Origin: Kiritimatiellia bacterium | GTDB taxonomy: Bacteria; Verrucomicrobiota; Kiritimatiellia; RFP12; UBA1067 | Direction of reading: 5' to 3' | NCBI GenBank assembly: GCA_017508315.1 | Contig: JAFVZE010000307.1 | Coordinates: forward strand, 1-14,848 | DNA: 14,848 bases | Part shown: positions 1-6,643 of the stretch, one piece after another | Numbering within the stretch: the stretch's first letter is position 1 | Layout of the letters: every line of letters begins with the position of its first letter | The notes under the pieces: generated by a model | Told to the model about the DNA's origin: nothing | The model's input: the letters and a program-made list of their open reading frames with translations, nothing else | Databases searched by the model: none | Translations under genes and position numbers: made by a program

Positions 1-671
1 CCGCGTTCACGGGTCAACTGGCAACGCGTGTCCACCACGATCGGCACCACCGGACATCCGGCTTTCTCGGCAAGCTTCGCGCCGATCGAAGAATACACTT
101 TGCGGCTCCACACCTTCTGCCGCGTACCCTGCGGAAAAATGAGGAAACTGTCGCCGCCGTGAATGCGCTCGGTGCCGATGCGCAACATGTTCATCAGATC
201 TTCGCGCGGCGACTTGCGCCCGATGGGCACCATGCGCATATGCGCGGCGGCCTTCTCCAGAAACGGCAGGTGCGCGAGCGACGCTTTGGCGACATAACTG
301 AACGGTCCGTACGAAAGCAGAATCGGCGGCAGCATTATGGTTTCGGTCGTCGACATATGGTTGCAGAGATACATGACCGGCTCTTTCACGGCGGCGCGGT
401 TCTCGAATCCCTCGACAATGACGTTCATTCCGAGAGCCTCCGCGGTGGTCACCGACTTGAAGCAGAACTCCGCCCACTTGTCGGTCGTAAGTTTACCGAG
501 CGGTTCGTAGAGCGCGCACATCGGAAACACGCGCGAAACTCCCCACGAATACCGGAGAGTGGTGAGCGCTCCCGGTTTCGCGCGCTTTGGCGCCCGATGG
601 TCGTCACGCGTCCGGTAGCCGCCGGTCGCGATGAGTTCGCTCCTGAATTCACTCAGCGTTGTTGTCTGCAT
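1..671 (-). CDS. plsC: 1-acyl-sn-glycerol-3-phosphate acyltransferase family protein (C-terminus beyond the window)
   Basis: This is a membrane-associated acyltransferase of the PlsC/LPLAT family. Such enzymes normally transfer an acyl chain to lysophosphatidic acid in phospholipid synthesis. The first 223 residues are present and the gene runs off the left edge. I read it from ATG 671, which has an AGAAGG ribosome site about 8 bases upstream and lies 23 bases inside the end of the preceding gene. Motif I is NHMSTTE at residues 104-110. It keeps the catalytic His but has Glu where the usual NHX4D has Asp. A GRKSPRED block follows at 151-158. Motif III is FPQGTR at 179-184 in place of FPEGTR, and motif IV is VPIVV near 209-213. 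These substitutions suggest a divergent branch of the family, so the acyl acceptor is uncertain. It is probably co-transcribed with the upstream secreted protein. The family call is firm; the substrate is inferred. Confidence 0.85.
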   Translation of the reverse strand, partial: MQTTTLSEFRSELIATGGYRTRDDHRAPKRAKPGALTTLRYSWGVSRVFPMCALYEPLGKLTTDKWAEFCFKSVTTAEALGMNVIVEGFENRAAVKEPVMYLCNHMSTTETIMLPPILLSYGPFSYVAKASLAHLPFLEKAAAHMRMVPIGRKSPREDLMNMLRIGTERIHGGDSFLIFPQGTRQKVWSRKVYSSIGAKLAEKAGCPVVPIVVDTRCQLTRER

Positions 672-1398
672 TCGACTGACCTTCTTTCTGGGACTCTGCC
701 TTTTCCCTCTCGGCCTGTTTCTCATCGCGTTGACGTTTCAGTTCCTCCTGAATCGCAAGCAGCTGCTGGCGCTGCTCCTCGCGCTCCTGATCGCGCCGGG
801 CGCGCTCCTCTTCCCGCTCCCTCTTCTCCGCCTCCTGCTGTTCGAGCATGCGCTTTTCGCGCATGGCTCTGCGGCTTCTCAGCGAACCGCCCAAAAGCCC
901 CGATCTGAAAGTGCCGGCGGGACTTTCGGCTCCTTTCAGCGATGCAACCGCGGGAACCGCGGCAGCTCCCGGCGTTTTTGAAGAATTGTCGCCCAGCTTC
1001 AGCGTCAGCTCCACGCCGTCTTTCCGAATCGTCATCGACGATTCCGCCGCATCTGCGCTCAGAACCTTCCACCCTCCGCTTTCCTCGCCTACTTTGAGAT
1101 AATGGTGGACCGGCGTTTTCGGATCGCTGTTGTCGGTGAAACCGACGACGGTGGTGCCGTCGGCCGCGACATTGATGACCGAAAAATGAACCGAACTCTG
1201 AAGCTTCGCCTGTTCCCTGCTGATCTCCTTCTGCGAGGACTTGGAAACCTCGCTCGGCATCTTCATGGGGTCGAACCCGGGAGGCGGAGTTCCGAACATC
1301 TGCCGGTCGACGATCGAGCGGTAGTACTCGTACGGCTTCTTCTCCGCCGCCGAAGCCGTCATTGCAATGCAGGTCAATATAAAAAACAAGCGTTTCAT
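649..1398 (-). CDS. Secreted protein with possible GspC/PilP-like domain and C-terminal charged coiled coil
   Basis: I cannot name this protein with certainty. It is 249 residues long. Residues 1-18 form a Sec signal peptide (a basic start, a hydrophobic core, then TASAA), so the product is likely periplasmic or envelope-associated. Residues 24-37 contain IVDRQMFGTPPP, which resembles the short segment before the HR domain of GspC/PilP-type secretion proteins. Residues 69-137 look like a small beta domain ending in GVELTLKLGD, again as in GspC/PilP. Residues 172-240 are an almost uninterrupted Glu/Arg/Lys/Gln coiled coil, which is not part of those families. The relationship to type II secretion or type IV pili is my inference from motif shape. 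The gene has its own -10 element only 8 bases upstream of the ATG. Its end overlaps plsC by 23 bases. It follows the M24 peptidase gene by 25 bases. Confidence 0.8.
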   Translation of the reverse strand: MKRLFFILTCIAMTASAAEKKPYEYYRSIVDRQMFGTPPPGFDPMKMPSEVSKSSQKEISREQAKLQSSVHFSVINVAADGTTVVGFTDNSDPKTPVHHYLKVGEESGGWKVLSADAAESSMTIRKDGVELTLKLGDNSSKTPGAAAVPAVASLKGAESPAGTFRSGLLGGSLRSRRAMREKRMLEQQEAEKREREEERARRDQEREEQRQQLLAIQEELKRQRDEKQAEREKAESQKEGQSNADNNAE

Positions 1399-1406
1399 TT
1401 TCCGTA

Positions 1407-1415
1407 ATTATAGCA
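1407..1415 (-). promoter_or_regulatory. Extended -10 promoter element (TGCTATAAT)
   Basis: On the minus strand this reads TGCTATAAT, an extended -10 box. The hexamer ends 8 bases before the ATG of the secreted-protein gene at 1398. A start about 7 bases past the -10 would fall at the initiation codon itself, giving a leaderless or nearly leaderless message. No good -35 hexamer is visible. The element lies in the 25-base gap after the M24 peptidase stop codon. Confidence 0.55.
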
Positions 1416-1423
1416 TATAACCG

Positions 1424-2413
1424 CTAACTTAACACCTCGCATCCGTCTTCGGTGACGAGAACAAGATCCTCGATTCTTACTCCGAGATTCCCCTCAAGGT
1501 AGATTCCCGGCTCAACGGTGAACACCATACCGGGCTCAAGCACCGTTTTCCCGCGTCTGGACACGGTAGGCGATTCGTGGATCTCATATCCCACTCCATG
1601 TCCGAGCGAGTGTCCGAAACACTTGCCGAAACCTCCTTTTTCAATGATGTCGCGGGCGACCTTGTCAAGTTTCGCCGCCGTCATGCCCGGTCTCACCGCG
1701 GCGATCGCCGCGCGGTTGGCCGCCTCGACCAGCGCGTACACTTTGCGGTAAAGCCCGCGAACCGATTTGGGGACAATGTTGCGCGTAAGATCGCTGCAGA
1801 CACCGCCCAGTTTCACCCCCATATCCACCAAAACCGGTTCGCGTCCGTTCCATACGGTATCATCCGGCCGATGATGGCACTCCGCGGCGTTAGCGCCGAC
1901 GCAGACAATGGTTTCAAACGCCTCGCCGTCTCCGCGCTCTATCATGAGGCGCTTGACCGCTCGCGCCATTTCCCGCTCTGTCATTCCGGCGCGGAAAATC
2001 CCTTTCGCCTCGTTCCATATTTCGACATTGAGCCGTTCGGCGGCACGGATCGCCTCCTGTTCCTCCGGAGTCTTGACCATGCGCAAAGTCCTGATGTCGT
2101 CCTCGATATCCACAAACTCCGCCTGCGGCATCGACTTCTGCAGCCGCAGAAACCTGCCGTGCGGCATCGAAGACTCGTATCCGATTTTCCGGCCTTTCAG
2201 TTTCAGGCGCCGGATGTCGCGGACTTTGAAATCCGGGACTGTGCGGCGGATCATCGCCGCATACCGGAAATCGGTATAAACGGCCTCCGCCGTCAGACAC
2301 GCCGAATCGCAGTCGATCCCGGTCAAAGCGCGGATGTTCGCCTCGCCGAACACCATGATATCGTCGAGACGGCGCCTCGCCGCGGTCCGCTTGAGTTCTT
2401 CCATCCTTGTCAT
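1424..2413 (-). CDS. M24-family metallopeptidase, Xaa-Pro aminopeptidase/dipeptidase type
   Basis: This is a cytoplasmic dinuclear-metal peptidase of the creatinase/aminopeptidase P family, which removes residues next to proline from peptides. It is 329 residues long, matching the short Xaa-Pro peptidases. The N-terminal creatinase-like domain covers about residues 1-110 and the pita-bread catalytic domain about 120-329. The five expected metal ligands are visible: D197 (VDMG), D208 (SDLTRN), H272 (GHGVG), E301 (VEPGIY) and E315 (RIED). The supporting H279 is in YEIHE. I chose ATG 2413 because it overlaps the upstream stop codon as ATGA and has GGAG 8 bases upstream. A longer open frame reaching 2482 adds only 23 unlikely residues. 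It is probably translationally coupled to the pseudouridine synthase fusion. The exact specificity (PepP or PepQ) cannot be told from sequence. Confidence 0.9.
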   Translation of the reverse strand: MTRMEELKRTAARRRLDDIMVFGEANIRALTGIDCDSACLTAEAVYTDFRYAAMIRRTVPDFKVRDIRRLKLKGRKIGYESSMPHGRFLRLQKSMPQAEFVDIEDDIRTLRMVKTPEEQEAIRAAERLNVEIWNEAKGIFRAGMTEREMARAVKRLMIERGDGEAFETIVCVGANAAECHHRPDDTVWNGREPVLVDMGVKLGGVCSDLTRNIVPKSVRGLYRKVYALVEAANRAAIAAVRPGMTAAKLDKVARDIIEKGGFGKCFGHSLGHGVGYEIHESPTVSRRGKTVLEPGMVFTVEPGIYLEGNLGVRIEDLVLVTEDGCEVLS

Positions 2414-3543
2414 TTCAATATCTCCGTCATCGGCATCGCGACTTTCTCTCTCACGCCGACAGACTCCCCGCCGAAAATCCACTTGGCGGCGAAACTGTCG
2501 AATTGCACCGTCGTGTCGGAACTCTCCGACGACGAGCGCACGGTATTCTGCGATCTTAAACTTTTGGCGATATAGACGGCGAACCCGGCAAGCGCGCTCA
2601 CAACGAGCGCAAGCGCGAACATCCCGACGGCAAGTTCCATCAGGGCCTGTCCCCGCCTGAACACCCTTTCCGGAAGGTACGGCCGCATATCGTCGGGGAC
2701 GGGGGCCTCAAATTTCATTTTTTCGCCGTTTACCGGATGATAAAGCTCCAGCCGCCAGGCGTGAAGCATCTGCCGCGCCGGGACCGGCTCAAGTTTTTTG
2801 TCGAGCGCGCTTTTGCCGTAGGTTTTATCGCCGATGACCGGACAACCGAGCGAAGCGGTGTGCACGCGGATCTGATGCGTGCGCCCGGTCTCGATGCGAC
2901 ATTCCAGCGCGCTCAAAGCCCCGGTCGATTCCAGAACACGCCAATTGGTGATCGCTACTTTACCGTTTTTCTCCACGATCGCCATGCGCTTGCGGTCGAC
3001 CGGATGACGGCCGATCAGATTTTCGATGCGTCCGGCGTCAAGCCGCGGGCGGCCGTGGCAGACGGCGAGATACGTCTTCGCAATCGCCTTGTGGCTCGAA
3101 AACGCTTTCACGAGCCCGTCCATCGCCTTCTGCGATTTGGCGACCGCTATAAGCCCGGAGGTGTCCTGATCGAGCCGATGGACGATGCCCGGTCTCGCGA
3201 TGCCGCCGATCCCGGAAAGATCGGGGCAATGATGCAAAAGCGCATTGACGAGCGTGCCGGTGAAATGCCCCGGCGCCGGATGGACGACCATGCCCGGCGC
3301 CTTGTCGATTACGAGCATATCGGAGTCTTCATAGACGACTTCAAGCGGAATATCCTCCGGCTCGGGGACGGCGGGTACGGGAGGGGGAATTTCCACGGCA
3401 ATCTCGTCGTCTTCCGAAACCTTCATCCCCGCTTTTTCCGCCACCGCCCCGTTGACGGTGACGAACCCCGACTTCACCAGCCCTTCTATGCGCGAGCGGG
3501 AGAAATCGGGGTGGATTTCAAGTATGCGTTTATCGAGCCGCAT
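2410..3543 (-). CDS. rluD: RluD-type 23S rRNA pseudouridine synthase fused to a C-terminal TadE-like pseudopilin segment
   Basis: The 377-residue product has two parts. Residues 1-55 are an S4 RNA-binding domain (RLDKRILEIHPDFSRSRIEG). Residues 70-290 are an RluA/RluD-family catalytic domain with HRLDQDTSG, whose Asp125 is the catalytic nucleophile, and RTHQIRVH at 221-228. The domain reaches its natural end near APVPDDMRPYL at 279-290. With no stop codon, the frame continues at residue 296 (base 2658) into RRGQALMELAVGMF, then about 25 hydrophobic residues and a polar tail to 377. The GQALME stretch fits the prepilin-peptidase motif, a Gly at -1 and a Glu at +5, as in TadE pseudopilins. I chose ATG 3543 because it opens the S4 domain exactly. 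A TTG at 3555 is an alternative. It overlaps the malic enzyme end by 14 bases and the M24 start by 4. The synthase call is firm; the TadE call rests on motif and pattern. Confidence 0.88.
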   Translation of the reverse strand: MRLDKRILEIHPDFSRSRIEGLVKSGFVTVNGAVAEKAGMKVSEDDEIAVEIPPPVPAVPEPEDIPLEVVYEDSDMLVIDKAPGMVVHPAPGHFTGTLVNALLHHCPDLSGIGGIARPGIVHRLDQDTSGLIAVAKSQKAMDGLVKAFSSHKAIAKTYLAVCHGRPRLDAGRIENLIGRHPVDRKRMAIVEKNGKVAITNWRVLESTGALSALECRIETGRTHQIRVHTASLGCPVIGDKTYGKSALDKKLEPVPARQMLHAWRLELYHPVNGEKMKFEAPVPDDMRPYLPERVFRRGQALMELAVGMFALALVVSALAGFAVYIAKSLRSQNTVRSSSESSDTTVQFDSFAAKWIFGGESVGVREKVAMPMTEILK

Positions 3544-4825
3544 TCCTCGCTTCAAGTTCCTTGCGGTATTCGGCGAGATCGACTTTGAGTTTCGCGACTC
3601 CCGTCTTCACCGCCGCTTCCGCGACGGCGTAGCTCACCTCCACGAACAGACGGCGGTCGAACGGCTTGGGGATGATGTAGCCGTCGCCGAACTCCAGCGT
3701 CTCGTTCGGATAAAGCGCCTTGATGTCGTCCGGCACCGGCTGCTGCGCGAGCGCGGCGAGCGCGTTGGCGGCGGCGACCTTCATCTCTTTGTTGATCGTC
3801 GTGGCGCGAACGTCCAAGGCTCCGCGGAAGAGATACGGGAAGCCGAGCACGTTGTTGATCTGGTTGGGATAGTCGCTGCGGCCCGTGACCATGATGTAGC
3901 GGCGGCCTTCGAGCGCTTTGGCGACCTCGGCCGGAGCGATCTCCGGATCTGGATTGGCCATCGCGAAAATGGCCGGAAACTCGCCCATCGTCTTCACGTC
4001 TTCGCCGCTGAGGACATTCGCGGCGGAAACGCCGATGAAGACGTCGGCGCCGACGAGCGCCTCTTTGAGCGTCTTGGCTTCCGTTTCAACGGCGTGCTTC
4101 GCCTTGAAAGCGTTCAGGTCGGTGCGGTCCTTGCGGATCGTGCCCTTAGTGTCGCACATGACGACGTTCTCGACGCCGGCGGCCTTGCACATCTCGCAGA
4201 TGCGGATGCCGGCGGCGCCCGCGCCGTTCATGACAATCTTAAGATCCTTGAGTTCCTTACCGGCGAGCTTGGCGTAGTTCATGACGCCGGAAAGCGAGAT
4301 GACGGCCGTTCCCCACTGGTCGTCATGGAAGACGGGGATGTCGAGCGCCGCGTCAAGCTCGTCTTCGATTTCAAAGCAGGCGGGGCTCGCGATATCCTCA
4401 AGGTTGACGCCGCCGTACTGCGGAGCCAAGGCCTTGACCATCTCGATGACGCGCTTGGGGTCGGTCTTGCCCTCGTTTTTGCCGTCCATGCGGCAGTGGT
4501 TGAGCGGCACCGGCCAGGCGTCGACATCGCCGAACGCCTTGAACAGTACCGCCTTGCCCTCCATTACCGGAATGGACGCGGACGCCCCGAGATCGCCGAG
4601 CCCGAGAATCGCCGTGCCGTCGGAGACGACGGCGACGAGATTGGACTTGGCCGTCACGTCGAAAACGCTCTCGGGCTTGGCGGCGATCTCCTTCACGGCG
4701 TGGGCGACGCCCGGCGTGTACGCCAGACACAGATCGTCCTTCGTCTTGAGCGGTTTGGGGAGTTTCACGGCGACCTTGCCGCCCTTATGGAACTCGAGCA
4801 CTTCTTCTCTGTCGAACTTGGCCAT
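3530..4825 (-). CDS. Malic enzyme, NAD(P)-dependent, short form
   Basis: This enzyme carries out oxidative decarboxylation of malate to pyruvate in the cytoplasm. The 431-residue length fits short bacterial malic enzymes and the N-terminal half of MaeB; there is no phosphotransacetylase domain. The malic N-terminal domain covers about residues 10-165, with catalytic Tyr36 in AYTPGVA and the probable catalytic Lys91 in EGKAVLFKAFGD. Metal ligands fit NLEDI (E143, D144) and FHDDQWGTA (D168, D169). The Rossmann fold starts with VMNGAGAAGI at 198-207, and FAMANPDPEI follows further on. I cannot decide between NAD and NADP. The start at 4825 has a strong AAGGAGG site 8 bases upstream. The gene lies 16 bases after gpmI, so the operon pairs two steps around phosphoenolpyruvate and pyruvate. 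Its end overlaps the next gene. Confidence 0.95.
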   Translation of the reverse strand: MAKFDREEVLEFHKGGKVAVKLPKPLKTKDDLCLAYTPGVAHAVKEIAAKPESVFDVTAKSNLVAVVSDGTAILGLGDLGASASIPVMEGKAVLFKAFGDVDAWPVPLNHCRMDGKNEGKTDPKRVIEMVKALAPQYGGVNLEDIASPACFEIEDELDAALDIPVFHDDQWGTAVISLSGVMNYAKLAGKELKDLKIVMNGAGAAGIRICEMCKAAGVENVVMCDTKGTIRKDRTDLNAFKAKHAVETEAKTLKEALVGADVFIGVSAANVLSGEDVKTMGEFPAIFAMANPDPEIAPAEVAKALEGRRYIMVTGRSDYPNQINNVLGFPYLFRGALDVRATTINKEMKVAAANALAALAQQPVPDDIKALYPNETLEFGDGYIIPKPFDRRLFVEVSYAVAEAAVKTGVAKLKVDLAEYRKELEARNAAR

Positions 4826-4841
4826 CGCTTTATCCTCCTTT

Positions 4842-6428
4842 TCAGACGTTGAGCGCAGTCTTGGACCACGGCTCCTTGCCCGCGAGCAGCGAAGGAGTCG
4901 TCATTTCCGGCGGGACGGGAATGCCCAGCATCTGAAGCGCGGTCGGCGCGACGGCCGAAAGCTTGGCGAGCGGGGTCAAGCGAACGCCCGCGGCGTCGTT
5001 GGCGACGTAAAAACATTCGACAAGATTGAGCGTGTGCGAAGTCTTGGTAAGAGAAGACTTGTAATCGACCATCTGCTCGGCGTTGCCGTGATCGGCGAAG
5101 ATAAGCACGTGCGCGTCAAACTCCATAAGGCGCGGAAGCAGCTTTCCGATGCATTCGTCGGTGACTTCGACCGCCTTCGTCGCCGCCGCCTCGTCGCCGG
5201 TATGGCCGACCATGTCGCAGTTGGCGTAGTTGACGGCGACAAAGCCGTAAGGATTGTTCTCAAGACGCTTCAAGAGCTCGTCGGTGACGGTGTAGGCGTC
5301 CATCTCGGGATGCGAAGCGAACGTCGCCGGGTCGAAACGGCTCGGAACGTCAACCTGATCTTCGCCTTCGGAAGGAGTAGTGGACTTGCCGTTGAAGAAG
5401 CTCGTCACATGGCGGAACTTCTGGGTTTCGGCGATACGAAGCTGCCTCAAACCGGCCTTGGAAATCACTTCGCCGAGCAGATTGTCCATGCTGCCGCCGC
5501 CGTCGCCGGCGCCGAGGAGATAATCCTCGAATTCGTCCCAGTAGCGCGAGAAGCCGAGGAACGTCACCTGCGGACGGCGCGCGCGGACGCCCGGGTAATC
5601 GTCGCAGACGAACGCCTGCGTGAGCTGGATCGCGCGGTCCTGACGGTAGTTGGTGTGCATGACGACGTCGCCGTCCTTCATCCCGTCATAATCGCCGATG
5701 ACGTAGCACGGAATGTACTCGTCGGTCATGGGCGTGTTGTCCGGCGTCTTGCCGTTCTCGTACTCGCGCCTGACGGCCTCTTCGATCGACGCGATGCGCT
5801 CGCCCGCGCAATCGACGATGCAGGAATAGGCGGTATCGGTAAGCGCATACTTCTTGGCGCGGTCCATGCCGTAGTAGCGGCCCATCGCCGTGCCGATCAC
5901 CGCATTGCCGATCTGGGCGAGCTCCTGTTTCAGGCGGGCGATGTACTCGAGCGTCGAGCGCGGCGGGGTGTCGCGGCCGTCGAGGAACGGATGGACGACG
6001 ATCTTCCCTTCCGGGAATTCGGCGCGGGCGCGCTTCATCAGCTTGAAAAGGTGCTCCTGGTGGGCATGGACGCCCTCGTCCTGAAGAAGTCCGAAGAAAT
6101 GGAACTGAGAATTGTTCTTCTTCCAGTCGGCGATGAGCTTTTCCCACTTCTCGTTCTTGAAAAGATCGCCGGAGGCGAGCCCGTCGTCGATGCGCTTGAG
6201 TTCCTGGACGACGATGCGCCCCGCGCCCATGTTGAGGTGGCCGACCTCCGAGGAACCCTGATAGCCGTCGGGTAGCCCGACCGCCTCGCCGCAGCAGTCA
6301 AGAAGGCAATGGGGGTAGCGCGCGCGAAGCTGATCGATGACGGGAGTCTTGGCTCCATACACGGAATTGCCGTCCTTGCGCGGGTTGACGCCCCAACCGT
6401 CGCGGATGATGAAAACTACAGGTCTCAT
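4842..6428 (-). CDS. gpmI: 2,3-bisphosphoglycerate-independent phosphoglycerate mutase
   Basis: This enzyme interconverts 3- and 2-phosphoglycerate in glycolysis and gluconeogenesis, using two Mn ions and a phosphoserine intermediate. The 528-residue length is usual for the family. Alkaline-phosphatase-type metal site residues are visible: D10 in RDGWG, S60 in GSSEVGHLNMGAGR (the phosphorylated Ser; the common form is GNSEVGH), D405 and H409 in NCDMVGHTG, D446 and H447 in ADHGNAE, and H465 in TSHT. The inserted phosphotransferase domain carries HPFLDGRDTPP at 146-156. The ATG at 6428 has AAGGAG about 9 bases upstream. An extended -10 box at 6481-6490 predicts a leader of roughly 45 bases. It is the first gene of the block running to 1424. 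Confidence 0.97.
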   Translation of the reverse strand: MRPVVFIIRDGWGVNPRKDGNSVYGAKTPVIDQLRARYPHCLLDCCGEAVGLPDGYQGSSEVGHLNMGAGRIVVQELKRIDDGLASGDLFKNEKWEKLIADWKKNNSQFHFFGLLQDEGVHAHQEHLFKLMKRARAEFPEGKIVVHPFLDGRDTPPRSTLEYIARLKQELAQIGNAVIGTAMGRYYGMDRAKKYALTDTAYSCIVDCAGERIASIEEAVRREYENGKTPDNTPMTDEYIPCYVIGDYDGMKDGDVVMHTNYRQDRAIQLTQAFVCDDYPGVRARRPQVTFLGFSRYWDEFEDYLLGAGDGGGSMDNLLGEVISKAGLRQLRIAETQKFRHVTSFFNGKSTTPSEGEDQVDVPSRFDPATFASHPEMDAYTVTDELLKRLENNPYGFVAVNYANCDMVGHTGDEAAATKAVEVTDECIGKLLPRLMEFDAHVLIFADHGNAEQMVDYKSSLTKTSHTLNLVECFYVANDAAGVRLTPLAKLSAVAPTALQMLGIPVPPEMTTPSLLAGKEPWSKTALNV

Positions 6429-6480
6429 TGTCTTTTTCTCCTTCAGATTTGCTTATTTTCAATGGCTAAAAATTTCACCA

Positions 6481-6490
6481 ATTATACCAA
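6481..6490 (-). promoter_or_regulatory. Extended -10 promoter of the gpmI operon (TTGGTATAAT)
   Basis: The minus strand reads TTGGTATAAT, an extended -10 box with a perfect TATAAT. The best -35 at 17-base spacing is the weak TGGCGC. The same 10-mer recurs upstream of metY and of the esterase. Predicted transcription starts near 6474, about 46 bases before the gpmI ATG. It is back to back with the tRNA promoter. Confidence 0.7.
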
Positions 6491-6499
6491 AATTCCCCC

Positions 6500-6529
6500 T
6501 TGCGCGCCACGGCTGGTTTATGGTATAAT
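6500..6529 (+). promoter_or_regulatory. tRNA-Ala promoter
   Basis: TTGCGC at 6500-6505 (four of six matches to TTGACA) is followed after 18 bases by TATAAT at 6524-6529. The upstream TG makes an extended -10, TGGTATAAT. Transcription would start near 6536, about 12 bases before the tRNA. It diverges from the gpmI promoter about 30 bases away. Confidence 0.7.
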
Positions 6530-6547
6530 TTGCGGCGTTTTCGAAAT

Positions 6548-6623
6548 GGGGAAGTAGCTCAGTTGGTAGAGCATCACGTTCGCAACGTGGGGGTCGTGAG
6601 TTCGAATCTCATCTTCTCCACCA
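6548..6623 (+). tRNA. tRNA-Ala(CGC), CCA encoded
   Basis: A complete 76-base cloverleaf can be folded by hand. The acceptor arm GGGGAAG/CTTCTCC contains a G3-U70 wobble, the identity signal of alanine tRNA. The D arm is GCTC...GAGC. The anticodon stem TCACG/CGTGG encloses the loop TTCGCAA, so bases 34-36 are CGC, reading the alanine codon GCG. The variable loop is GGGTC. The T arm GTGAG-TTCGAAT-CTCAT is intact. A73 is followed by a genome-encoded CCA at 6621-6623. It is the only convincing plus-strand gene. It ends 20 bases before the stop of the converging WPF-repeat gene, with no obvious terminator between. Confidence 0.97.
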
Positions 6624-6643
6624 TTTTCCTTCAGTTTGGGCCG

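Noticed and set aside
7..477. A 156-codon open frame on the minus strand at the left edge
   Set aside because: It is in another frame from the plsC-type gene, whose acyltransferase motifs run through the same bases from ATG 671 to the window edge.
2413..2658. A separate small pseudopilin gene starting at an internal ATG of the fusion
   Set aside because: The in-frame ATG codons near residues 286 and 302 have no clear ribosome site, and no stop codon separates the two parts. A fused product is the simpler reading, although internal initiation is not excluded.
3452..4852. A 466-codon open frame on the plus strand
   Set aside because: It is antisense to malic enzyme and the start of the pseudouridine synthase gene; no motif supports it.
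4281..6275. A 664-codon open frame on the plus strand
   Set aside because: It is antisense to gpmI and malic enzyme, which are unmistakable. It has no motif and its composition is that of a GC-rich shadow.
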